DNA of 64,000 nt. It comes from UBA6055 sp965203755 (GTDB lineage Bacteria > Chloroflexota > Anaerolineae > Aggregatilineales > Phototrophicaceae). The translations under genes were made by a program, and so were the position numbers. The DNA is taken from the NCBI GenBank assembly GCA_965203755.1, contig OZ241910.1, positions 2,046,001 to 2,110,000 on the forward strand. The letters run 5' to 3'. The notes beneath the pieces are model-generated. The model was given only the letters and a program-made list of their open reading frames with translations. It did not search any database and had not been told where the DNA came from. This document shows, in pieces, positions 16,631-23,130 of this stretch (within the stretch, counting starts at the first letter, position 1; each line of letters opens with the position of its first letter).

Positions 16631-18523
16631 CTAGTCAAAGTAAGCCGAATTTTCATGGATGAATAGGTGTTCGCTGTAAATACGGCGTTCGGGCATCGGA
16701 TTTCCGTCTTCATCAAGGATTAGCGCAACCGTCGTCATCGGCTCGCCATTTTCATCGAGAACCGCCCGTCCCTGGTCGTCAAGCGCCGCCATTTCTTCGG
16801 TTTGATAGATGTAAATCGGGCTGCCATCCTCGTCCAGCCGCACCTGACCGCCTTCAATCTCGACGCCATCCCAGCTGACCACCCAGTCCAGCCGCTTCAG
16901 CCCCTTTTGATTGTCGGTGATGACCAGCGCGCCCCATACCCCGGGCAGTTCTTCGGGCACCGCTGCCAGATGATGGTTGAATTCTTCCATCACCCGCATA
17001 AGCGCCGGCGCCTCCTGCGCCGGAATCGGCCGGAATCGGGTCGGCAGCTGGTTGGCGCTCAAATGCTGGTCCTTCAGTTCTTGCAGCATTTGGTTGAATT
17101 GGCCGTTTTCGGCGGTCTCACTGTTCAAGATGTTCACGATATCAATCGGCGCCAGCCCATCAATCTGATGAAGCTGCGCCGTCGCATAAGCGCCGACAAT
17201 CATCTGGTCAAAGGGTATCGTCCGCCCAATCCCGACTTTGCTGTGCGCCGGCTCAAAGGTGAGTTCATGCACAATCTCGGTTTCGGCCGAGGTCTTGACG
17301 GCGAACTTCGCCAGCCCCATATAACTCAAGATGGTAGTGAAGGAGATGAGCAGCATCGCGACCGTGAGGGCGACGCGCCGATGGGCAAAGCGGCGGCTGA
17401 CGGTGACGTCGACATAGGGCAGCATCGCCAGGCCGCCCAGGGCAATCGTCGGGAAGGCGATGCCCCAGAAGAATTTATCGCCCAGCTTGAGCGCCCCCTG
17501 GATCCAGAGAAAATACCAAGGCGCCGTTGTCCCCAATGGCGTAACCTGCGGGTCGGCGTGATTTTCCAGCGGGGCATGATAGAACCAGATACATAATACA
17601 GTAATGATAAAGGTCGTGAGACCCAGCCACATCAGTTCGTTGGTGAGGACGTCGGGGATGAAATAAACGCGTTTGTCGAGCGGGACGCGCTTGGCGGTGT
17701 CTTCGCCGATGTTTTCTTTTTGCGGCGGCAGGCTGTGTCCGTGAATGATGACCTTGTAATAGTGGACGCCGGTAAAGACAAACAGCAGCGCCGGCAGCGC
17801 CAGGACATGCAAAAGATAAAAACGCAGCAGCCCATTGGCGCCCAGTTCCGGCGCGCCCCGCAGGAGCAGGTTGACCTGATCGCCAATCACCGGGGTGGCT
17901 TCGGCCATCGACGCGCCAATCGTGACCGCCCACAGCGACAGCTGGTCCCAGGGCAGCAGATAGCCGGAGAAACTCAAAAAGCCGGTGATCACCAGCAGGA
18001 TCAGGCCGCTGAACCAGGTGAACTGGCGCGGCTTTTTGTAACTTCCGGTAATCCACGTTCGCATCATGTGCATCGCCACCACCGCCACCATGAATTCGGC
18101 GCCGAGGCGGTGCATGTCGCGCATCAGCTGGCCAAGCGGCACGTTGCTCAAGATGGTCAGCATATCGCCATAGGCGATTTCGGGCGCCGGCGTATACCAC
18201 AGCATCAGAAGCAGGCCGGTGATGGTTTCAAAAAAGACAAAATAAGTTGAAAGCCAGCCCAAGCGGAAGGACGGGTAGAGGCCGGTGACGTCGCGGTTGA
18301 AATAGGAAGGGCGCATGTGCAGCCAAAAGCCATCGGCGTGCGGCGTCAGCCGCGGGTTGGGGCGGCGGCCAGGCTGCTCGCCCCGCAAAGCCTCGCGGAT
18401 ATCCTGAACATTCATGCCGGCGGTCAGACGTTCTACCGACTCGTCAATGCCTTCAAATACCGCTTTCTTAAAGCCTTTGTCCTTGACCTCATCGAGGAAT
18501 GACGGGAATGGAAGAATGGACAT
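16631..18523 (-). CDS. Cytochrome b, b6 and subunit IV fused, with C-terminal extension
   Basis: The product is 630 aa. The N-terminal part is a four-helix cytochrome b core with haem His pairs in MHRLGAEFMVAVVAMH (13 residues between) and HVLALPALLFVFTGVH (14 between, the b6-type spacing). Then comes a subunit-IV-like part (YFIPDVLTNELMWLGL). The quinol-site motif is APWYFLW where PEWY or PDWY is usual. About 200 further residues after the last helices form a soluble Glu/Asp-rich domain of unknown role. The ATG at 18521-18523 is chosen because GAGGAG lies just upstream. Expected to oxidise menaquinol with the Rieske protein. Confidence 0.9.
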   Translation of the reverse strand: MSILPFPSFLDEVKDKGFKKAVFEGIDESVERLTAGMNVQDIREALRGEQPGRRPNPRLTPHADGFWLHMRPSYFNRDVTGLYPSFRLGWLSTYFVFFETITGLLLMLWYTPAPEIAYGDMLTILSNVPLGQLMRDMHRLGAEFMVAVVAMHMMRTWITGSYKKPRQFTWFSGLILLVITGFLSFSGYLLPWDQLSLWAVTIGASMAEATPVIGDQVNLLLRGAPELGANGLLRFYLLHVLALPALLFVFTGVHYYKVIIHGHSLPPQKENIGEDTAKRVPLDKRVYFIPDVLTNELMWLGLTTFIITVLCIWFYHAPLENHADPQVTPLGTTAPWYFLWIQGALKLGDKFFWGIAFPTIALGGLAMLPYVDVTVSRRFAHRRVALTVAMLLISFTTILSYMGLAKFAVKTSAETEIVHELTFEPAHSKVGIGRTIPFDQMIVGAYATAQLHQIDGLAPIDIVNILNSETAENGQFNQMLQELKDQHLSANQLPTRFRPIPAQEAPALMRVMEEFNHHLAAVPEELPGVWGALVITDNQKGLKRLDWVVSWDGVEIEGGQVRLDEDGSPIYIYQTEEMAALDDQGRAVLDENGEPMTTVALILDEDGNPMPERRIYSEHLFIHENSAYFD

Positions 18524-18561
18524 GGAAACTCCTCGTCTCAATTCGCGCTAACAGCAAAACC

Positions 18562-19155
18562 CTAATGACCCGGCCCCAGGATACGGGCGCCGGTGTCGAT
18601 CTGAATGCTGGTGATCTGGCGATTGGGATCCAAAGGGATGGCGCCGCCGTCAGCCGGGGTGACCAGGGTGGTCCCGTCCGCATAGACGACGGTAGCGATA
18701 AAGCGGTCGAGATCGCGCGGCGCCGGCCCCTCGATGTACTGGCCGCTTAATTGAAATTTTGACCCGTGACAGGGGCATTCAAAGCGATTGTTGGTCGGCA
18801 CCCACTTGGGCAGGCAGCCTAGGTGCGTGCAAACGCCGTACAGGGCGCGCAGGCCTTCGGATGTATGCGTGACATGGAAGCGTCCGGCCGGGACCGAAGT
18901 CGGCGCCGAGCCGGCCGGCGGCAGTTCTTCTGGATTGAAGGCGAAGGCGCCGCCGAATTCGCCTTCTTTGAAGCGCGGAAAGGCGAACCAGATCAGCCCA
19001 GCCGAGGTTTCGCCCAGCAGCAGCGCCATCGACGCCACCCAGATATAATACAAAAATTCACGGCGGCTCGGCGCCGCCACCTGTACACTTGGCGCCGCCG
19101 TTCGGGCGGCCGCCGCGCCTAGGGACTGTGTTGCCGCGGTTCTCGCTGCTGCCAT
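18562..19155 (-). CDS. Rieske 2Fe-2S protein, Tat-targeted
   Basis: A 197-aa protein. Residues 30-35 read SRREFL, a good twin-arginine motif, followed by the membrane anchor (YYIWVASMALLLG). The cluster ligands are in CTHLGC (Cys 109, His 111) and CPCHGS (Cys 127, His 130), with Cys 114 and Cys 129 for the structural disulfide. GGGAGGA lies upstream of the start. This is the first gene of the superoperon; it passes electrons from quinol to the cytochromes c coded next. Confidence 0.95.
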   Translation of the reverse strand: MAAARTAATQSLGAAAARTAAPSVQVAAPSRREFLYYIWVASMALLLGETSAGLIWFAFPRFKEGEFGGAFAFNPEELPPAGSAPTSVPAGRFHVTHTSEGLRALYGVCTHLGCLPKWVPTNNRFECPCHGSKFQLSGQYIEGPAPRDLDRFIATVVYADGTTLVTPADGGAIPLDPNRQITSIQIDTGARILGPGH

Positions 19156-19249
19156 AATTTATCGTAGTCCTCCCGCATCAAACCGGACTGTTTGGACCAT
19201 TTTGCGGATATTGCGAATCATACCGCATCACCTGAACATGAGTATGTTC

Positions 19250-19278
19250 AATATATCACAATCTCCATAGGCTGTCAA
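19250..19278 (-). promoter_or_regulatory. Strong sigma-70 promoter of the Rieske-cytochrome-ccm superoperon
   Basis: On the minus strand TTGACA (19278-19273) and TATATT (19255-19250) are spaced by exactly 17 bp. The -35 box is a perfect match and the -10 differs at one base. The expected transcript begins near 19243, giving a leader of about 88 nt before the Rieske gene. It is the only strong promoter seen for the following 14 kb. Confidence 0.75.
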
Positions 19279-19312
19279 AGCATAAACCGGCGCCAATTTT
19301 CGGAAAGCGTTT

Positions 19313-19341
19313 TTGACCATTGCCGCGCAATGCGCTAAAGT
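19313..19341 (+). promoter_or_regulatory. Promoter of the restriction-modification operon
   Basis: TTGACC at 19313-19318 and TAAAGT at 19336-19341 with a 17-bp spacer, 27 bp before the ATG at 19369. The spacer holds the short inverted pair ATTGC-CGC-GCAAT, a possible binding site. It is divergent from the superoperon promoter, about 35 bp away. Confidence 0.6.
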
Positions 19342-19368
19342 CATCGCAAACCAGTCACAGGATACCGC

Positions 19369-21132
19369 ATGGCGAAGATCAGCATCCATCCTAAAGACAA
19401 ACTGCTTGACGGCTACTACAAAAACCTGAAGGCTCTGCGCCAGCGGCAGAATGTCCGCCATGAAGGCGGCACGCGGCGCGCCTTTGGCGAACTGTTAAGC
19501 GGGATCGCCAAACGAAAACGCTGGACGCTGGTCGAGGAGCTTGACAGACAATCAAGCAGATCCAACCGCCGCGTTCGTCTTGACGGCGCCTTGCGCGACC
19601 AGTGGAAACGCTCTCATGCTTACTGGGAGGCAAAGGACAGCGCCGATGACCTTGATGCCGAAATCGAGAAGAAAATCGAAGCCGGCTATCCACTGGACAA
19701 CATCATCTTTGAAGACACGGTCACAGCCGTTCTGTATCAGGACGGCCACGAAGCGCGGCGCACGCGGGTGCAGGACCGCAAGAGCTTCGCCCAGCTTTTG
19801 AGCCAGTTTTTGAACTATAAGATCGAATCCTTTGAGGACTTCAGCCAGGCGATTGATCATTACGGCGAGGAAATCCGCCACATCGCCGCCGCGCTCAAGG
19901 CCAAGATCGAAAACGCGCACCAAAACAACCGCGCCTTCGAAACCCAATTCGACAGCTTTATGCAGCTTTGCCAAACATCGCTCAATCCCAACATCAGCCG
20001 GGAAGCGGTTGATGAGATGCTGATCCAGCACCTGATGACCGAGCGCATCATCCGCCGCGTCTTTCATGTCGGCCGTTTTGCGCGGGTGAATGTCATCGCC
20101 GCCGAGATTGAAAAGGTGATTGACGCCCTCACCAGCCGCCATTTCAACCGCGACGACTTTTACGGCGAGCTTCAGCGTTTTCACAAGCTGATCGAAGAGG
20201 CCGCCGACCCGCTTGATTTCCACGACAAGCAGGATTTTATCAACACCGTTTATGAGCGTTTCTTTCAGGGTTACAGCGTCCGCGTGGCTGACACGCATGG
20301 CATCGTCTATACGCCGCAGCCGATTGTTGATTTTATGTGCGCCGCCGTCGAAGAGGCGCTGGAAAGCGAGTTTGGCAAAAAGCTGGGCGATGAGGGCGTG
20401 ATTCTGATTGACCCGGCGACCGGCACCGGCAACTTCGCCGTCAACCTGCTGCGCCGCGCCTTTGACCGCAGCCCGCGCAGTTTCGAGGATTTTTATCAGC
20501 AGCGTCTGTTCGCCAACGAGGTCATGCTGATGCCCTATTACATCGCCTCGCTCAACATCGAACATCAATACTGGGAACTGACCGGCAAAGCCGAAGCCTT
20601 TGCGGGGCTTTGTTTTGTCGATACCTTGGATTTAGCCCGCAATCGGCAGCTGACCTTCTTCACCGAAGCCAACGCCGCCCGCGTCGAACGGCAGAAAGCC
20701 GCCGACATCAACGTCATCATCGGCAACCCGCCTTACAACGTCGGGCAGCTTAACGAGAACGACAACAACAAAAATCGCAGGTACGACGTGATTGAGAGGC
20801 GCATCCGCGACACCTACGCCAAGGATTCCAAAGCGACCAACAAGAATGCCCTTAGCGATGCCTATGTCAAGTTTTTCAGATGGGCTGTTGACCGGCTGGA
20901 AGATCGGAATGGCATCGTCTGTTATGTAACCAACAACAGTTTTGTCGATGCGTATTCATTTGACGGCATGAGAAAACATCTGCTGCAAGATTTTGACAAA
21001 ATCTATCACCTTGATTTGGGCGGCAACATCCGCAAAAACCAATCGGGCGCGGCGATTGGCAACGTCTTTGACATCCGCGTCGGCGTGGGCATCACCCTTG
21101 CGATTCGTCACAGGTCGGCCGGCGATGATTGA
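19369..21132 (+). CDS. Type IIG/ISP-like restriction-methyltransferase, N-terminal half (split gene)
   Basis: 587 aa. A PD-(D/E)xK nuclease is suggested at the start by VRLDGALRD (about residue 73) and YWEAKD (Glu 87, Lys 89). A helical region follows, then an adenine-N6 methyltransferase with motif I DPATGTGNFAV near residue 347 and motif IV IIGNPPYNVGQ near 454. The protein ends after GNVFDIRVGVGITLAIRH, exactly where family members continue into their target-recognition domain. That missing part is coded at 23131-24504. No helicase domain is present, unlike full type ISP enzymes. A reading frame that stops in the middle of a domain boundary points to gene interruption or to a functional split enzyme. 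Confidence 0.85.
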   Translation: MAKISIHPKDKLLDGYYKNLKALRQRQNVRHEGGTRRAFGELLSGIAKRKRWTLVEELDRQSSRSNRRVRLDGALRDQWKRSHAYWEAKDSADDLDAEIEKKIEAGYPLDNIIFEDTVTAVLYQDGHEARRTRVQDRKSFAQLLSQFLNYKIESFEDFSQAIDHYGEEIRHIAAALKAKIENAHQNNRAFETQFDSFMQLCQTSLNPNISREAVDEMLIQHLMTERIIRRVFHVGRFARVNVIAAEIEKVIDALTSRHFNRDDFYGELQRFHKLIEEAADPLDFHDKQDFINTVYERFFQGYSVRVADTHGIVYTPQPIVDFMCAAVEEALESEFGKKLGDEGVILIDPATGTGNFAVNLLRRAFDRSPRSFEDFYQQRLFANEVMLMPYYIASLNIEHQYWELTGKAEAFAGLCFVDTLDLARNRQLTFFTEANAARVERQKAADINVIIGNPPYNVGQLNENDNNKNRRYDVIERRIRDTYAKDSKATNKNALSDAYVKFFRWAVDRLEDRNGIVCYVTNNSFVDAYSFDGMRKHLLQDFDKIYHLDLGGNIRKNQSGAAIGNVFDIRVGVGITLAIRHRSAGDD

Positions 21133-21185
21133 TTTTATGTCAATCAGTGGTAAAATGAAGAAAACAGTAGCAAAGGATAAGAGAC

Positions 21186-21398
21186 ATGGCCGAAAGAACC
21201 GAAGGCGAGCGCATTGCCGCTTTGGAATCAGCCTATCAGCATGTGGCAACCAAAGCCGATATCGCTAATTTAAGGGCGGAGGTAAAAGCTGATATTGAAA
21301 GTTTGCGCTCTGAATTAAAAACGATGCGCTGGCTGATTATCGCCGGCATCACTGCCGTCGGCGTGGTCGTTCAAATCTTAAATCAGAGCGGAGGATAG
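21186..21398 (+). CDS. Small coiled-coil/membrane protein, family member 1
   Basis: 70 aa: MAERTEGERIAALESAYQHV start, the family box YQHVATKADI, a coiled-coil stretch (ANLRAEVKADIESLRSELK) and a C-terminal membrane helix (LIIAGITAVGVVVQIL). An AAGGATAAGAG site precedes the ATG. It is the first of six related genes lying inside the split restriction-methyltransferase gene. Function unknown. The shape, a coiled coil tethered by a C-terminal helix, resembles DUF1640/Bdr-type proteins only in general form. Confidence 0.75.
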   Translation: MAERTEGERIAALESAYQHVATKADIANLRAEVKADIESLRSELKTMRWLIIAGITAVGVVVQILNQSGG

Positions 21399-21399
21399 C

Positions 21400-21552
21400 A
21401 TGCCGCCTCAAACGGCATCGGAATCTTCTTATCAGCATTTGGCAACTAAAGCCGATATTCAGAAGCTGAAAGCGGATTTGACGTGGCGCATTGTGATTGC
21501 CATAAGCATTATGTCAGGCTTTATTGTCGCGGTCATTAAGCTGCCCGCATAG
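21400..21552 (+). CDS. Small coiled-coil/membrane protein, family member 2
   Basis: A 50-aa gene starting 1 nt after member 1, with GGAGGA upstream. It has the family box YQHLATKADI at residues 11-20, a single short coil (QKLKADLTWR) and a membrane helix (IVIAISIMSGFIVAVIKL). It is the shortest complete version of the family, with no repeat expansion. Translational coupling with member 1 is likely. Confidence 0.7.
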   Translation: MPPQTASESSYQHLATKADIQKLKADLTWRIVIAISIMSGFIVAVIKLPA

Positions 21553-21587
21553 GATTTGCCAAAGAGGGCAAACAGCAAGGAGATATA

Positions 21588-22106
21588 ATGGCCGAAAGAA
21601 CCGAAGGTGAACGGATTGTAGCATTGGAAGCCTCTTATCAGCATGTCGCCACCAAAGCCGATATTCAGGCGGTGAAGACCGATATTCAGGCGGTGAAGAC
21701 CGATGTCGCTAATTTAAGGGCTGAAGTCAAAGATGACAACGCTAATTTAAGGGCTGAAATTGCTAATTTAAGGGCTGAAGTCAAAGGCGACAGCGCCAAT
21801 TTAAGGGTTGAGTTGAAAGATGACATCGCCAGCTTGAGGGCTGAAGTCAAAGATGACATCGCCAATTTAAGGGTTGAGTTGAAAGATGACATCGCCAGCT
21901 TGAGGGCTGAAGTCAAAGATGACATCGCCAGCTTGAGGGCTGAGTTGAAAGATGACAACGCTAATTTAAGGACGGATTTCGTCAGTTTTCAGTCCGAAAT
22001 AAGCGGCTCTGTCAGGACAATGCTGCGAATGATCAGTTTTGGCATCCCCATCACGGCGATTGTCGTTGGCGCTGTCGTTCATTTTTTGAGTCGGAGCGGA
22101 ATATAG
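21588..22106 (+). CDS. Coiled-coil repeat/membrane protein, family member 3
   Basis: 172 aa. After EASYQHVATKADI come two 7-residue units (DIQAVKT) and then a run of about eight 11-residue (hendecad) units such as DIASLRAEVKD, mixed with shorter variants. A non-repeat part (TDFVSFQSEISGSVRTMLRM) and a C-terminal membrane helix (FGIPITAIVVGAVVHFL) follow. Hendecads form long, nearly straight coiled coils, so a rod of over 100 residues fixed to the membrane is expected. AGCAAGGAGA precedes the start. Confidence 0.8.
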   Translation: MAERTEGERIVALEASYQHVATKADIQAVKTDIQAVKTDVANLRAEVKDDNANLRAEIANLRAEVKGDSANLRVELKDDIASLRAEVKDDIANLRVELKDDIASLRAEVKDDIASLRAELKDDNANLRTDFVSFQSEISGSVRTMLRMISFGIPITAIVVGAVVHFLSRSGI

Positions 22107-22484
22107 CATAGCAAAGCGAGCAAAGGATTCATCATGGCAGCAAGAACCGAAGGCGAACGGATTGTAGCATTGGAAGCCTCTTATCAGCATGTCGCCACCA
22201 AAGCCGATATTCAGGCGGTGAAGACCGATATTCAGGCGGTGAAGACCGATATTCAGGCGGTGAAGACCGATGTCGCTAATTTAAGGGCTGAATTGAAAGA
22301 TGACATCGCCAATTTAAGGGTTGAGTTGAAAGATGACATCGCCAGCTTGAGGGCTGAAGTCAAAGATGACATCGCCAGCTTGAGGGCTGAAGTCAAAGAT
22401 GACATCGCCAGCTTGAGGGCTGAAGTCAAAGATGACATCGCCAGCTTGAGGGCTGAGTTGAAAGATGACAACGCTAATTTAAGG
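21700..22484 (+). repeat. 33-bp in-frame tandem repeats coding hendecads
   Basis: Two runs, about 21700-21970 in member 3 and 22270-22484 in member 4, repeat a 33-bp unit that codes DIASLRAEVKD-like 11-mers. Several neighbouring units are identical at the DNA level (four in a row near 22335-22455). In front of each run is a shorter 21-bp repeat (DIQAVKT), two copies in the first and three in the second. Because both unit lengths are multiples of three, copy-number change keeps the frame. Confidence 0.85.
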
Positions 22485-22619
22485 ACGGATTTCGTCAGTT
22501 TTCAGTCCGAAATAAGCGGCTCTGTCAGGACAATGCTGCGAATGATCAGTTTTGGCATCCCCATCACGGCGATTGTCGTTGGCGCTGTCGTTCATTTTTT
22601 GAGTCGGAGCGGAATATAG
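22134..22619 (+). CDS. Coiled-coil repeat/membrane protein, family member 4
   Basis: 161 aa and nearly the same protein as member 3. It has three DIQAVKT heptads (member 3 has two) but fewer hendecads, so repeat number differs between the copies. The last 50 or so residues and the DNA after the stop are identical to member 3, showing a recent tandem duplication. The ATG follows AGCAAAGGATTCATC, a leader block shared with members 5 and 6. Confidence 0.8.
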   Translation: MAARTEGERIVALEASYQHVATKADIQAVKTDIQAVKTDIQAVKTDVANLRAELKDDIANLRVELKDDIASLRAEVKDDIASLRAEVKDDIASLRAEVKDDIASLRAELKDDNANLRTDFVSFQSEISGSVRTMLRMISFGIPITAIVVGAVVHFLSRSGI

Positions 22620-22646
22620 CATAGCAAAGCGAGCAAAGGATTCATC

Positions 22647-22886
22647 ATGGCAGCAAGAACCGAAGGCGAATGCACCGCCACTTTGGAGTCAGCTTATCAA
22701 CGTGGGGCAGCCAAAGGCGATATAGCCGGCGCGAAAGATGAATTGAAAGCTGAAATTGGCGACTTTCGGGCTGATATCGCCAATTTTGAGCACGAGATGA
22801 CAGCCGCTGTCCGAATCATGCAATGGCTGATGGTCGTTGCTGTCTCTTTCACGGTGGACATCATCATTATTTTAACGTATTTTTGA
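22647..22886 (+). CDS. Small coiled-coil/membrane protein, family member 5
   Basis: 79 aa. The start MAARTEGECTATLESAYQ is clearly derived from members 1-4, but the box is degraded to YQRGAAKGDI. One coil region (ELKAEIGDFRADIANFEHEM) and a membrane helix at the end (WLMVVAVSFTVDIIIIL). The leader block before the ATG is identical to that of member 4, so the 5' side was copied by the same duplication. Confidence 0.7.
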   Translation: MAARTEGECTATLESAYQRGAAKGDIAGAKDELKAEIGDFRADIANFEHEMTAAVRIMQWLMVVAVSFTVDIIIILTYF

Positions 22887-22927
22887 ATCGGGGCGGCGTA
22901 TAGCGCCAAGCGAGCCAAGGATTCATC

Positions 22928-23128
22928 ATGGAAGTTCTGAAACGCAAGCGAACAGACAAAGAGGGGTTTTCAACTATGCAGTCTAAATATCATCAGCCAG
23001 CCACCAAACACGATATTGAACTTCTTGAAGCCAGGATCAAGTCAGAGTTCTCGGTGCTGCGCCTGCAAATGCTTGCCGGCCTTTCCTGGGCCTTCACCAT
23101 CCTTTTAATTCTCGATAAGATTTTCTAA
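22928..23128 (+). CDS. Small coiled-coil/membrane protein, family member 6
   Basis: 66 aa. The start at 22928 is supported by the family leader block (AAGGATTCATC) just upstream; an inner ATG at 22976 would give a 50-aa protein like member 2. Box YHQPATKHDI, short coil (ELLEARIKSEFSVLRLQ) and a membrane helix (LAGLSWAFTILLILDKIF). Its stop lies 2 nt before the start codon of the C-terminal restriction-methyltransferase half, which has no clear ribosome binding site of its own, so the latter may rely on translation of this gene. Confidence 0.65.
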   Translation: MEVLKRKRTDKEGFSTMQSKYHQPATKHDIELLEARIKSEFSVLRLQMLAGLSWAFTILLILDKIF

Positions 23129-23130
23129 AT

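Larger units (their letters stand above)
21588..22670 (+). repeat. Recent tandem duplication of about 0.55 kb
   Basis: The stretch from the start of member 3 through its stop and leader to the next ATG reappears starting at 22134. The parts from about 21930 to 22155 and from about 22443 to 22668 are essentially identical. This includes the spacer TAGCATAGCAAAGCGAGCAA. The event produced member 4 and the leader of member 5. Confidence 0.8.

Noticed and set aside
19228..19461. 77-aa minus-strand frame between the divergent operons
   Set aside because: It overlaps both promoters and the start of the restriction gene and has no ribosome binding site.
19552..20568. 338-aa reading frame on the minus strand inside the restriction gene
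   Set aside because: It lies fully opposite a well-supported methyltransferase coding region and has no family features; a shadow frame.
21700..22484. Direct repeats of 33 bp that could suggest a CRISPR array
   Set aside because: Units are adjacent with no unique spacers and are in frame within two proteins as hendecads. No cas gene is near.
21133..23130. Insertion sequence or transposon as cause of the split gene
   Set aside because: No transposase, no terminal inverted repeats and no exact target duplication could be found at the two edges.
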